Notes: generated from the letters alone by a model not told the origin. 64,000 bases of DNA from Chromobotia macracanthus (GCA_036877525.1 JAZGTH010000008.1:11810001-11874000); one strand, 5' to 3'. Shown: positions 1-13,900, counted from the first letter of the stretch. Numbers and translations: made by a program.

Positions 1-1194
1 ACTGGGTGTGTTTCAGTCATACATTCTTTCAGGTCGTTTTAGGAAGTTTGTCTCAGCCTTATCAGGCAGTTAATAGACTTTCAGTGAGTAGATTAAGTCG
101 TTTCCCTTTGAGACATGGAAGAACATGACACGAGGTGACAGATGTTGTTTAAGACCTCTGAAGACATTTATGAGATTCTGTACGTGTTCAAAATGACCTT
201 GATGACAAATCATCCACAATTTTCCTGTTGTCCTTTAAGCTCTGAACAGCAGTGAAAGCAGGTGTTTAAGTTTCAGGAGTTTTATATATACACAGTATAT
301 ATACATATGTATACATGTATATATTTGTATATATTTTAACATATATATTTTTTCTTATATTTCTGTATAAAATATGCATCTTAATATAACAAATATTAAT
401 TATATCTTAACTTGTCACTGTTTTACAATTACATGCTGCTGGTTTGTGGTTGTCATTGTGATAGATCTGTGTTGTGATGGATTTATATGTTTTCATCTGT
501 ACAGCCATTAAATATTTGTGGGTCCATATTTCAGTGTCATGAATTTGGAATGTGCCGATCTGAGCTTTGTTTGATTCTGTTGTGTTTCAACTGGAAAGAA
601 AAACGTGTGTGTGAGCGAGTGTTTCCTAGTGCACATTAGTGACAGATAATTAAAAGAGTTTGTGCTATAGATCAGTGTGATGTGAATGTGTAAAGCCTAT
701 AGCACGATCCATCATTACTGCTGTTATTTCATCGTTTATAGGAGAGGTAGTGGGGCACTTTGTAATCAAGGTTTTGCTGAGAAAATTATTTTAATTGTTG
801 TAAAATAGGGCCAGACACACCATGAAAGACACACATATGTACACACTCTTCACAATTGGTTATCTGAAAGTTTAAAGATGCTTTCGTAGGTGATTTGAGT
901 TTATTTTTAACACAGTTGGGAGGGGAAGCTTTTTACTTGTTACTGCTCAGAAATTATAGCGCTGGATGAAAAGTTTATTTGGGGTCAGGACTGCTTAATT
1001 TTGTTGTTTAGTCTCTGCTGGTGTAACTACATCATACAGAGCCAAAATAAATTACCAGCATTTCGTTTCAGATGAGCAGTTTTTGAAGCTATATAGATTT
1101 GATTGTGTGTGTGGGTTTAATAAAATATATATCAGGGAGAAATTTGTGCCCAAAAGTCAACAAAACCTGACGAGTTTCAGCAAAAACTCCTTTT

Positions 1195-1375
1195 GGGGAC
1201 GTCCTCATTTGTAAAAAGCTATAAAAATATAGTAAATAAAGTGTTTTTTTGTAAAAATGCAGAAAGTTTTCTGTTAGGGTTAGAGTGTGGGTCAGGTTAT
1301 TTTCTTTATAACTAGCTGTGATGCTGAAGTCTATGGAATGTCCCCATTTAGATAGATAAGTAAACGTGTGTGTGT
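1195..1375. repeat. dispersed repeat, copy 1
   Basis: The segment contains 'tgtaaaaatgcagaaagttt', 'gtgggtcaggttat', 'tatggaatgtcccc' and 'ttagatagataagtaaa'. These blocks recur in the same order at about 5815-5980, so the two are copies of one dispersed repeat. Its class is unknown to me. Confidence 0.65.
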
Positions 1376-1398
1376 TGGTGTGTACGCATGTTTGTGTA

Positions 1399-1410
1399 GA
1401 GAGAGAGCGA

Positions 1411-1469
<59 letters not shown>

Positions 1470-1471
1470 CA
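1399..1471. repeat. (GA)n microsatellite
   Basis: A nearly pure GA dinucleotide run of about 70 bases. Open reading frames across it encode only Ser-Leu or Arg-Glu repeats and are artefacts. Confidence 0.95.
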
Positions 1472-1804
1472 TCTAAGTGTAGGTCTCTCGATGGAAATCA
1501 GTCCAGACATGGAGTGCTGGAGCTCATTACTATTCACATGTGTGTGTGTATCATATCTTTACATCTGCTAATTAACCTCATTACAAGACTCAGCCTGTAG
1601 GGGATCCAGTATAAACCCAATACACACACTCACACATACACACACAGACTCCCACAAACTCTGCGCAACTCCCGTACACTCAACAGTGTGTAATCCAAAC
1701 AGACAGTCACAGAACTTCACACACTACAAGACAACAAAAACACCACACTTATAAGTTTGCTGTCATCCTCACAAGACATCACTAGCAGTTCACAATAGCA
1801 GTTC

Positions 1805-1853
1805 TCATGTTTAGGGTCTGTGTTTATCAGATAAACACAGACCCTAAACATGA
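1805..1853. repeat. perfect inverted repeat, 24-bp arms with a 1-nt spacer
   Basis: The left arm (1805-1828) is the exact reverse complement of the right arm (1830-1853), separated by a single A at 1829. It would form a near loop-less cruciform or hairpin. No gene is close by. Confidence 0.9.
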
Positions 1854-3836
1854 AATATTTCATGTTTAAATCGGGCTGAAACAATTCAGTGTTTCAGGAC
1901 CTTTTTTAAAAAAAGGAAAACTATATGGACAGTTTGTTTGTAAATCCATTCCAGTTTGTGTGTGCTGGAAACCACGTATGTGTCTGATCCAATACATACA
2001 TTTTGTTTTAATTTAGTGAGAGCACTCGATCAGAAAATTGTTTAGTGTTCGTTATATTATCTCTCTAGTCAGTGACGGGCTCTGATAGAGGCGACATTTT
2101 CACCTAGAGTGTGACACAGTTGTCTGCGTAGTTTAGGGTTCCCCATTCAAATTCCCAGTTTACCATTTTTATAGCATCAGAACTCTTAAGGTTTTGTTGA
2201 TAAAATGGTGTTATGCCCACAGATACAGAGAGTGGACTTTAAACTGACAGATGGACATATAAGCCACGGTATGTATGGGGATGCATATAATTTTCTTCTT
2301 ATTCTCATGTTCCAGTTGCTAACCAAAACTAATGGATGTTGAAAGTGAGGAGTTGGAAATTAAGGGCTGATGACATCACAAAGAAAGGAAAGTCATTTCA
2401 GAGGCGGAAAAAGTTGTTTTTATCACTTTTGGTGTTATTTGAATACGAATATAAACTTTCTTCACTGGCAGAATAAGTTCTGCATAATAAGATGAAAAGC
2501 AAGTAAGTAAGGTCAGTTTTGATTTTATGTTGACTTAAAATTATTAACCTTTATAATCTATTTATAGTTGCATCCTAGTACCTAGCTATCTGTACCAATA
2601 AATGTCTTTATTTTATGACCAAAAGGATTCTCTTCTTACTGTAACAGTACAAACTGTCTACTCGCCGTGCTGAATTCATAAAGTTTCATAAATCCGAAAC
2701 TTTTTGAGATAAACAAGAAAGTTAAAACAAGGTTAAAGTGTCAACATTTGTCTGAACGTTTCTCTCTGCTGTGTCAGATAAAACTGTTAAAAGCTCTCAA
2801 AGACTCTGAGCCCTTGTGGCGGCGAATCACAATAGAAGTAAATGAAGAACAGATGAAAGAAGAGACAATCAAAGGCGACTCAAAAACACGTTGAGTTTGT
2901 TTTAGGTGACTCGCTTTGAAATCTACTTTCCCCATCTGCTTCTTATGTGAAACTCATTAGTCTGGCAAACATGAAAACAACAGTATTTCAATTTGTGTGG
3001 AAAAAAGCTCAAATAACTAAAAAACTCTCCATCTTTTCCTCTTCTTTCTGCCTTTGTGTTTGCGGTTTGACAAATATTGACTTGATATATTGAATGAGCA
3101 GTCCTCGATAGTGGCAGCCCAGCAGTGCTTTTATCTCAGCTGTAGGAGAAAGCATAGATCTTTAGTGTCTGATGTTCTGGAAAATACGAGCACAGTTTGA
3201 GACATTGAGATCTCTAGAGGAGACACATGGGAGATTCCTCCAGTCTGTTTCTCAAGAGAAAGATCTGAGAAACAGGAGATGATTAAGCAGACATCTCCAT
3301 TTGCTTACCATCTTATCTCATTGCTGTTCTGGAGAAACAATTAAGACATTAAAGAGATCTTGCATGCAATTTTTCTTTCCTATGAGGTACATTGACAACA
3401 GAAAGCCAGTTTAAAAGGCCTTGTATGTTCTCATACGCTTTACCAATTAAAGGTTTACATGGTGTATCATTTATGCAGACGACTTTAGTTGCCCCCAGCA
3501 GTCATGGAAATTACAGGGACAGATGTTGGGACCTCTAGCTGAGCAGAGCTGTCATTTGAACTGTATAGAAACTGCATTTTTATTGATTCGTATATTTCCA
3601 CACTGCTTCATAATCGTGTGTGGGGCAGTTTCCTGCAGAGGCAGAGCTGCTGGGCCATATATAGCTGCCATATGCTTCTTACAGAAAGTGCTCGGGCCGC
3701 AGCAGGATTTGTGTCCTAATTGAACTGTAATTGACTCAGCAGCAGGGAAGGTCAGTTTGTCACCGAGCAGCTCATACAATGTGCCGCCAACCCCGTTACC
3801 TGATCCAACCAGTTCTGATACATGCCAGAGATACTG

Positions 3837-4161
3837 ACCCAGCTAACAATTTTAGGTTGCCAGAACACTTCCGTAATGTTTCCATTAAGTAACAAAAATG
3901 TTATTTTGGAAGTTCTAGGAACATTTACAAGGTCAGTTTTTTTAAGGTGCTGAATAAACGTTACTGCTTGGTTATAAAAACATTTTTTAAAATTCTATAA
4001 CTTTTTAAAACGTTCCATCAACAGCTTAATAGCGTTTTTGATATGATATACAACATTAAAGAAGTTCTGCTAGCTTCACTGCAAGAATATTTTTGGATAA
4101 CTTTAAGAGAACTTTTAGAGAAGGTTAGCCAACGTTCTGAGAATGTTCCCTGTTAGCTGGG
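3837..4161. mobile_element. short non-autonomous DNA transposon (hAT-like MITE)
   Basis: The ends are an 11-bp terminal inverted repeat, CCCAGCTAACA at 3838-3848 and TGTTAGCTGGG at 4151-4161. The flanks agatactg (3829-3836) and agatgctc (4162-4169) agree at 6 of 8 positions, which fits a decayed 8-bp target-site duplication of hAT type. The element is about 325 bp with no coding capacity. Related fragments, recognisable by 'aaccaagcagt' and 'cctagaac', lie at about 9120-9300 and 19925-20045. Confidence 0.65.
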
Positions 4162-5645
4162 AGATGCTCTTGTTACATGATAAAACATGTAAAAAATTGA
4201 TGCACGTACATTCACACATACAGGAGCACATCAAAACGTGAAACGGAGATCACCTGCACTAATTCACACTGTGGATCACTATTGACGCTAATGTCATTTC
4301 TTAATGTAAGTTGGCACCCATGACCGGTTTTAGAGAACGTATCATCTAAATACCCTGGTGATTTTAATGTTTTTTTAATGAACTGTCGTTTTCCATCTTC
4401 AATTGGGCATTAAACCGCATGCAGTATGCTTGATTTTGGTTGGGCATTTGTGTTTCTCCTATGTTCCGAAACCTCAAACACTGTTGACTTTAATTCTGTT
4501 TCAAAATCAAGTGAGATGCCTCAAGTCTGTCTTGTTTCTTTAATGGCACCTACGTAATGGAAAGTTAATTATCCTGATAGGGAAAATAAGGTCTCTAATA
4601 CATAAAGAGAAGACATCTGTGAGTGCAGCCCATTGCAATAACTCAGGATTATTTCAGATGTCCTCCAGGTTAATTAGTACAACACTAGAGATGTAAAGGT
4701 TAAACGAAGGTGAGTCATGTTGACATTTAACTTAGTTATGTGAGTTTGTTTCACTCCCGAAGTGTAAAACATTCAGTCAACTCTTAAATTCGGATGTAAG
4801 AAATGTAATGAAGGAAGGCTGAATTTTAACACAGGAGTTGAATGTTTTAAATGAGGTGGCACTCTACGACTGGCATTATGAAAATGTCATCACGCTTCTC
4901 GCAGGTGTGAAGGGAATTTCGCAGAGGTGAAAAGTCCTGTGAATTCAAACAGAAAATTGCCATGAGCGTTAATGCGCTTGTTATTGCTAACTGTAAAAAC
5001 CTTTTAACACAGTCATATATATTAAAACTGCTCGACTTGAGAATGGGAGTGTGTGTATGTCTGTTTCCTTCAGGCTTAATGATGTCTGTATTCTGGAGAT
5101 TAAGATAAATTTGCTCATTATTCTTTCCTTAACTACCTCTCGAACCCCAAATAGTGCTTATTTCTATGCTTAATAAAAAGGATGCATTCATTTAATCAGC
5201 CAAACAAACTTTTAATTAAACTTGTAATGGTTTAATTAAACTCTTAAGTGAATACTTCAATTTTTCCAATCAACCCCAAAAAACTTTAATCAGGCACTCA
5301 TTCTGAGAATCTGCTGCTGCTTGGTGTTTGTGTGTGTTTGCAAGTGTGACTACTTGTCAGAGCCCTTTTTTTGAAAATGTCCTCACAAATATAGTGCAAA
5401 CCAACTTGTAACATTTAAGGGGGTCCTCATTTGTTACAAAAGTACTCATAAATGTGTCAGATCGTGTTCTGCTTAAAATATACAGATGTTCACAAGAGTG
5501 TGTGAGGGTGACATTTAGGGGTATAGGAGATGTCTCCAACCACGTATGAAAGACGTGGAAGTCCATGAGATGTCCTGACTGTAGTGAAGCTTACATGTGT
5601 GTGGTACAAGTATAGTAATACCTTCATGTTTGTGATAGTTAGGTT

Positions 5646-5720
5646 TAGGGGTAGGGTTAGAGTAGGGGGATAATGTACAGTTTGTACAGTATAGGAAATA
5701 ATGTCTATGTAATGTCCCCA
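5646..5720. repeat. dispersed repeat fragment ending in 'gtccccac'
   Basis: Contains 'ggggtagggttagag', 'tacagtttgtacagtatag' and 'aatgtccccac'. A shorter related copy ('tacagtttgtacagtgtccc') sits in a thsd7b intron at about 29605-29645. I recall such sequences as common in cyprinid genomes. Confidence 0.5.
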
Positions 5721-5730
5721 CAAAACAAAG

Positions 5731-5774
<44 letters not shown>
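5731..5774. repeat. (TG)n microsatellite
   Basis: A pure TG dinucleotide run of about 44 bases directly between two dispersed repeat fragments. Confidence 0.95.
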
Positions 5775-5777
<3 letters not shown>

Positions 5778-5814
5778 TTACTTTAATCATCTATATTGGT
5801 CCTTATTGGTAAAA

Positions 5815-5980
5815 ACGCCATAGAGTAAATAAGGTTTTGTTTTGTAAAAATGCAGAAAGTTTCCTGTTAGATTGGTTAGATTGTGGGTTAGGTTATATTG
5901 TTTATGGTTTTATTGTTTATATTGTTTATTTTCTATGGAATTTCTTAATTTAGATAGATAAGTAAAATGTGTGTGTGTCA
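5815..5980. repeat. dispersed repeat, copy 2
   Basis: Shares ordered blocks with 1195-1375 ('tgtaaaaatgcagaaagttt', 'gtgggttaggttat', 'tctatggaat', 'ttagatagataagtaaa'). Confidence 0.65.
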
Positions 5981-6794
5981 GGGTGTATAGGCTCCTGTCG
6001 AAAATGATTAGCTTTGTAATTACTCAGAGTTGGCTGGGAGTCTCTGGTCAGCGCTAACAGACATGTTTAATGCTATGCGTCAATCTAAAATCTCATGATA
6101 AAATGCAGGATAGACATGCTAAAAATACAGCACCAGGAGAGACCGAATGGAGAACTACTGAGGATCATCTCACTGCCCACTTTAGTTCCGACAAGTCTTC
6201 CAAACTATATAACAAGACACATGCGGCACAGAAAATGTTTGAGGTGGCAGCTGTGCAGATCCAGGCAGAATCAGGGCTCTGTGTTAGCACTAATGCCAAC
6301 TGCTGAATGAAACATGATTATTATTTCCATTTTTGGATGAGAGTTTTGAGTGGTCTGTGGATTATGGCAAAAGAAAAAGAATGTGAAAGTGTGTGAATTA
6401 TTTCTCAGAAACATCAGGGGGAAATAGATTTGAATGTTCTGGAGCTAGTTAAGGAAGTTACAGTAGTTAATGAGCACGAGGGACTGTTTACAGAAGATTA
6501 CAGACATCTCTACAGTGAAATTTGGGACTGGTAATTTTATGTCTAAAATTTAAATTAAAAACCCTTTGATTCTTATACCTTTCCTGTAAAGCCTCTAAAC
6601 TAAACATACCATGATACAGCAAACCAGACAATACCAAACTGATGTTCCAGGGCAGATCTGGTGTTATTAAATGGAACTTCTGTATTTGTTCAGCCATTCA
6701 GTCAAAAAAAAGATTTTTAATAATAATTAGTATTAATAGATTCATCTCTCTGTCTTTACAATTATTCTGTCTTCCCTATCTTTGCCTACACCAC

Positions 6795-6960
<166 letters not shown>

Positions 6961-7756
6961 AACATTGTCTTTTCTAAGTAACAGGTCTGACATGGTGGGA
7001 ATGTGGCAGATGTAATTTAGCAGAGTGGAATCAGGCGCAGAGCTCTGAGTGTTCTCTTCATCTCTGTAAACGTTCTTCACGAGCTGAGCACACGCATCAC
7101 TCAGGCAGCTCTAACGAGTGACAATGAATTCCATTTAAGACACCACATGCATGATTTGTCCTTTGGGAAGGTGTTCATTTGTACCTTAGAAACAGAGGAA
7201 GAAAACAAAAGATGGGATCGAACACAGAGAGAAAGAGACAGATGAAGGATTTCACAGCTTTAGCTGCTGTTGAAATTTGTTTAGTGTCGCGAGAGAGATT
7301 TGGTCTTCTGACACATCCTGAAATATATTTCACTTTTACTCTTGATTGTGCTGAAAGATCTTTACAGGAAGACTTTACAGTAAGTTAAGATTGTTTTAGT
7401 CATATAAAATAAAGGAAATGAGTCTAAATGATAACAGAAAACTAGACACATAAATAGTCAAATACTAGCAGAACCACTTAAGAAATGTGTGTGCTTGCCA
7501 ATGAAGGTGTTCACATAATAAAATAACATTTACGTATTGAAAAATATATTTCATTTTACACTACAATGCTTTGGTGATAGTAAGGGTGCTTTGTTTGTGC
7601 TGTGGACATAAATCACATAAAACTGTGCGACGACTTGTGTGCTCACCCGGTTCTTGTGCTGCTTTTATATCCTGCGTGTAATTTGCCGTGAATCTATTAC
7701 AAAGGTGGTCTTCTCATGTTCATTAACAGCTTTTAAAACGGTGTGTTTCTGTTGCA

Positions 7757-7915
7757 GTTCTGTTGGATACTAATATAAAGACAGAGGATGGCGTTTCTGC
7801 GGCATGAAATGACTTTGGTCTTCTCCCTGTGGGCTTCTCTTCTCTGTGCGGCACTAATGACTCTTCCTCTGGGAAGCAGACGCGCCATACAGACGCCTGT
7901 ATGTTTGGAAAACAG
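7757..7915 (+). CDS. thsd7b: thsd7b exon 1: 5'UTR end, start codon, signal peptide; contains a frameshift
   Basis: An acceptor-like 'tttctgttgcag' precedes 7757 and the donor is CAG|gtgag after 7915. The ATG at 7788 has a good context (gaggATGg) and opens MAFLRHEMTLVF followed by a hydrophobic stretch, resembling the human signal peptide (FLR...TL.F). In that frame the exon ends in ...CLENR, out of phase with exon 2. The frame one base later ends ...YVWKTG at 7900-7915, which matches the conserved xWKTG/PWGRC junction of the family and joins exon 2 correctly. That second frame has a stop at 7858-7860, so the two coding halves lie in different frames. One extra base, possibly in the GGG at 7871-7873, would explain it. 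As read, translation would stop at 14560-14562. Confidence 0.75.
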
Positions 7916-10900
7916 GTGAGAGGCCAATATTTCTTCTGATTTTGCTTCTGCGTCAAGAGTTGATTACAGGAGTAAATTAATTCGACACTGTCTCTAGATC
8001 TGTGATCAGTTGAGCTAAAGGATTATTTTACTGGAAAATTACACTACTTTCATCATTTTCTTCCCTCATGTCATTCCAAACGAGTGTCATTTTCTTTCTT
8101 TAGTGCGACACTAACTGAGATTTTCTTTGTTCTTCTGCATTCAATGAAAGCATACAGTGACCTGTTAAGCTCCAAAATGGAACAGGAGTACCATTAAACA
8201 GTCCACATGTCTCACGCGCTTCATTTGAAGTCTTCTGAAGCCATTTTATATTTTTGTGAGGAACAGAACGAAGCGGAAATGAAAGCTGGCTTGTTGAAAC
8301 ATGTTCTGGTCACAAAATGCTTTAATTGTATGAAAATAACAGAATGGACAATATCTTGATTTTCCCACAGATGGATGTTTATAGGGTTTGAAACACGATG
8401 ACAATAATTGTTTTTTCATCATTTTAAAGTTAAAAGTGGCAGCATATGGAAGATTGATTTTGCTTAGGATGAAAATGAAATGAAACTGCAGGTTAAATAT
8501 CACTTATACAATAGTTTCAGGATTTTCAGGAACACCAAATGCCCAGTTATGTCTTAAAATCCCTCCACAGCCTGAGACGTCTGACAGATTCCTGTTGGTG
8601 GTCAGAAGCTGCTGGAGAAGTCACATCTCTGGATTACATAATCAGACGTGTGAACAGCAGTGTCTGATACAGTCACTCTGTTTTTAATTTTAGACAGGAG
8701 GTAATACTCATATCTAGTTTGCCTGTAATAGAGCAGTGAAAAACACCAACTGACCTGTTGTGTTTGAATATTGATCCCTGTGGCCACAGATCTGGGATCA
8801 GCACAGAGGAGTGTTTGGAAATTGTGAGGTGATGGCTGAAAAGTGTGTGGCCATCTGCCTGCGTTATCTGTGAAGTCTGATCAATCTTACATCCAGCTGG
8901 AGTTGCGCTGAGTATTCTTCATGTCGCCATGGCAACAATTGTTAAGCGTGAGATTGACAGCTCACAAGAGGACAGAAGATGAATACTTGGCCCTTTAGTG
9001 TTGTCCAGTATAACTGAACTGCAGCGATGTTACAAGACGTCATAACCAAACGTTTGTCCTGAGCTAGCAACAAAATATCCAGCGTTTGGGTCACTGTTCT
9101 CTAAAATTCTTTCAATATTATCAAAAACTTTAGTAGGACATTTTAGTATTATATATATCAAGTAGTTAGTAAAACGATAAAATGTTACAGAATTATAAAA
9201 TGTTTGAATAATGTTCTTATAACCAAGCAGTCAGCATGTTAATGCAATGTTTAAAAAGACTGGACGTTTTGGACATTCCTAGAACTTTCAAAATAACATT
9301 AACATTTTTTACTGAATGGAAAGGTTGGGGAATATCAGGTCACTTAGGCAATTTTCAGAGATTTTCCTTCCATCCGAATGGATGGATGTTTTGTACTGTT
9401 AAATGACGTTTTAAATGCTTTATGAAAGAAGTGGTGTGATATGAGAAGCTTCTCTGCGTTGTCCCGTGAACAGTGGTCAGTCCACAGAGACTCTGACCGT
9501 GTCTCACGTGCTGAGTTTGGATCGAAGGGCAGCTCTCCAGGCCCCCAGGGGTGATGATTCCTGGAATGTAAAATCGAAACTGTTTTGTCCTGAAGGACTG
9601 GATCCACTTTGCTTCTTTGCTCATAAGCACTGGTGTACCTGCAAACTCGGACCTAAATTCCCTTAAAAAACATTTCCCACAGATAGTGTTTTAAGCACCC
9701 GATTCACTAAAATATCATGCAGATCAGACACCGGAGCAACGCATGTGGAAGCAACATGCTGATCACGCAATTTGCATGATACAGTTCCCCATCTCTCCGA
9801 CTGGTTCTTAATACAGTACACTACAATCTGTCATACTGTATAGGGACAGCATCACTTCACTACAGTCCAGCATCTGAATCAGCTCTTTAAATTCTGTTAG
9901 TACTCTTGACTGTAAAGTGCGTCTGGAGATATGCCCGAGTCTAGTGCTCTTCTCAGTCATTTGATCATCATTTGATGAGTTACTGCTGCCACGGTCAATA
10001 GAAAATCATTTTTAAGAGATAAGAGAAAACAACTGTTGAATACAATTCAGTTGGTAAGAGCATAAGTGAATTACAGCAGGGAAATAGCCACTGACTTCTG
10101 CAAATATGACTGTTTCCATAATAGTTATTGGTTGCATAGATAGGAAGAGTGTTTACAGTAAGTACAGTACTTGTGGATGAAACGCACATTTGTGCATTTA
10201 AAAACCTGTAATTGTGTAGTGAATTAGCTTTAGTTTATTTGATTCTTAGCTCTGGAGCTCTTCTGTCGCTCAGTATTGTACTTTTGCTCAATTCTGGGAA
10301 AGAGAGATCTGTGTGGAGGAAGTGGAAACTCTGAGTTTGTATCTTAAAAGCGCTGGGGCCGCATGTAACCTAATTTTAAACTCGTCTCCATGGAGTTCCA
10401 CCTCTTTCTGGCGTCATGAGCTGGACACAGAAAATGGCTTCATCTTTCAAAAAGATATGATGAAAATTAACTTCAGAGAGCAATAAAGACTTACTGGAGC
10501 AGATCTGATGCTTGTCAGTATTTCTGCAAATGAGACACGTTTCTTTCCTGTGTTTTCTATTGAAATGGAAAGTTCTCTCTCGTTTAGAATCATTTTTAAA
10601 TAACTTAAAACTATTGTATGCCACGGGCTGCCAAAAGACGCATTCTCATTAATAATAATGAGGTACTCTACATTGATGTACAGTAGATATGCAAAACAGT
10701 CATGACGAATATGAAGAGAAATAGCAGATTGTATTGTATCATTATATGTTGCATATTTAGCATGAAATGATTTCTCTCCATCTGTTTTTCTGCTTTTATT
10801 TCTCGAGGAAGACTGAAGCATCTCTGAATGAGTTCTCCAGCAGAGACTCTTGAGCAGCAATTACCCGCCTGGCTTTTGTTTACCATTCAATTCAGCAATT

Positions 10901-13900
10901 AAACACTAATTTCTTTCATTCTCCTGGTTTGATTGATTATGGGTGAGAGAGGGGGAGGAAGTCGGCATACACACACACACACAGTCATGGTTGGTGATGC
11001 TGGTGTTGCTGTTCAAATGAAGACAGTTCTGTCCCACAAACATGATCATTCTGGGATAGATAATTCCATTATGTTTGGCCTCTGCCTCATTTCTCTTGAT
11101 CTGTATTTCTGATTTTCTATTTAATTGCTGATGATGGTATATAAGCTGCGTACGCTTTCGAAACTAGGCATGGCTAACTTATAGTCGACTTGCTGCTGGG
11201 AGAGTATAAATCAATATACATTACTTTTAAATCCCCTAAACAACACACAATAAATTACACAATAAATTAAATGCACACATTGTAATATCATAGTCTTTGA
11301 GCACAGCATTCTTCTAGTTTGGCATTCAAGATGTCACAATCTACCAGTTGCATCCACAAACTCCCACAGACTCGTGACTGACCAAAACAGCTCCATTTTC
11401 TTCACTAAAGTGCCTGTGACGGGCAGAAAAACACTGTAATTGTGTGAGTAATTAATCTGTCATGCGGCCTATTGTTGCACCCAGGATGCAACCAAAAAGT
11501 GTGCGAGCGTCAGCTTAAAACATTCTTCAGGCTGTTGAGAGGACGAAAACGGCCTGTCTCTGGAGACCTCTGGGTCAGGAAATGTGTTTTAGATGTGTAA
11601 ACAACACTAATGGGCCCGACACTTTCAGACATCACAAATGCATAATTCAATTTCTTTTCTGTATAAACAAAAGCCGCATTGTCGTCTCATGCTGTGCAGC
11701 ATATGTACCAATACACTTGCTCATTAGCAAAACAGTAGCCAATCATCTCCAAATGTACTTAAGACTGCCAGACTCGGCTTAATAGGATGCAGTGCGGTTT
11801 GGCTTACGGTTCTTGTATTCATCATTATTAAGGTAATTGAACCAATGGAAAGCATCAGAATGTGAAATCTGTATTCAACCTGCTGAGGTGAGCTAGCATA
11901 GCACAGGAAAGCAAGCTAATGCATTTTATTGCACTCACACTCCCCTTTGAGCTCTTGGGAACAAAAGTGGAGTCACACCACTGAGGCATCTCCAGGGGGC
12001 TTGTGTGTTTTCCAGGTGATTAAAGCTTTAGGAAGTTTGAATAGTAGAAAATAACCCGTCTCAGGTGCATTTGAACCAGAAATCTCTGATTGGTGCTAAT
12101 GAAGTATTTTCACAGGGTGATACGTGCTGCCTGAGGGGAGAAAAGGTGGTATTGAGAGCCAATTAAAAAATTTCACGAGGTTGCAATCTATAACTTTCCC
12201 CTCTCTACCGCCATCTCTGTTTAAAACATGAAATTTCAGGGTACTTGAGTTGTTTTCTTAATGTGGACGACGAACAATCTACAAACGCATCATCTGCAGT
12301 ACCCAGACATGTGATACAGTAACCAGATCCTCTTCTTTCTGTTTACAGATGGACATTTCCTGAAAAATTGGACCGACAGCTTAAATTCTAAATCATTATT
12401 ATAAACTGTGAATGGGGGAAAGTAGGAACATAATGTTGAAAACTGATCTGTCACATACCTGTTCAATAACAGATTTTAGTTCATTTTAACCAAAAAAGTT
12501 ACGGATTGCAACTTTAATTTTATTAAAGGTTATTACAAAAATGCCTGGTTTTGAATTCTTGAAATGAACAATATGGATTTTTCTACCAGATAAGATGTCC
12601 TGCAGCCGGGCAGAGCAAACCGTGGGTCGTCTTTATAGATTTAAACTTGTTAAAACCAGAGTGAATCCAGTCACCGTCCTGCCGCTTCCAATGCCCTCGA
12701 AATGACCTCATCTCGTCTCGCTGCTTTTCTGTGGTGTGACGCCGCGGGACAGGGTCCTGCTCACATCCCAGTTCTGTGTGTGTCTGTCTGCCTGCTGCGT
12801 TTCTATGACAACCACATGAGTGACAGAGGAGATAGAGGATCGACTCCCCATGAGACACGCAAGTCAGTCTGCGAGCTGGAAAGAGCTTGTCACAGCTGTG
12901 TGGATGACTGTGTGTGTGCTCTCCTGTACTTCCTCTTCATATATAAAGAACGTTATTACCTTCTGATACGGTGCGATTTTAATAAAATATTTTATGAAAT
13001 ATCACAAGCAAATTGGAAATATTATTTCCCATTTCCTCGTGAGAAAAACTTTAGAAAACAATTAAGATTTCTGAAAATCAGTATTACTGTGTTTTCCTCC
13101 CAATTTGGCTTTTATGTAAAGAATATCTTAAAGTAGTAGATCACAGAAAAAACGAATGTTCAGCCATCAAATACTCAACCTCATGTCATCCTGAACTGTA
13201 TTTTCTTTCTGTCATGGGACACAAAGACAGATCTCGAGTGTTAGAAAGAGCACAAGTGTAGGTGAGATTTGAGAGCTACAGTAAGAAGGATTTAAAATAT
13301 TCGAGAGCTGCTTATTTTTTCTTTCTCTTCCCTGTTTTTTCCTCAAAATGTCAGATTGCTTTATTAACTTAAAGCCAAGAAAACAGACAGAGGATGAAAC
13401 ACAACGACAAAAATTGTCTTTCATAGTTTAACTGTTTTCTTTGTGTTTACAGTCTAAAATGATAAGACCTGCATCTGATCTTTAATCAGCATGCTAACCG
13501 CCAGAATCCTGATTAAGTCGATCTCAGTGGGACGGATCTCAGTGGTTTAAGTCTTACCTGAACTCCTGCCTCAGACTGAGATGTGAATGTGGAGGATGTG
13601 CACGCGGGCAGTAATTAGCATGCTGCGTTTAAGCTTTTACGTGGAGAAGGCTTTTAATGGATGGAAGATGTGTGTGGTGTTCTGATTGGATGAGAGTGTT
13701 TTGGCTGAGCTCTGTGGTGGTGATGTCATCACATATGCTTGTGTCTGTTTCTGTCTTCACTTTGGCATTTGGTTGTTCTGGTGACTTCACCAGAGCTGTG
13801 ATGAGAAGATCATGACCTATGACTTCCCCAGAGGAAAGACAGCGATGATGTCATGCTTTCTGTTTAAAAGAGTCTGTCTTCCTTTTGTTTCCTGTTCTCA

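Noticed and set aside
1089..1571. Open frames of 60-130 codons on both strands around the (GA)n tract
   Set aside because: They consist of Ser-Leu or Arg-Glu dipeptide repeats plus random flanks, with no splice context.
12702..13136. 144-codon open frame in thsd7b intron 1
   Set aside because: No conserved motif, no usable splice sites in the required phase, composition like the surrounding intron.
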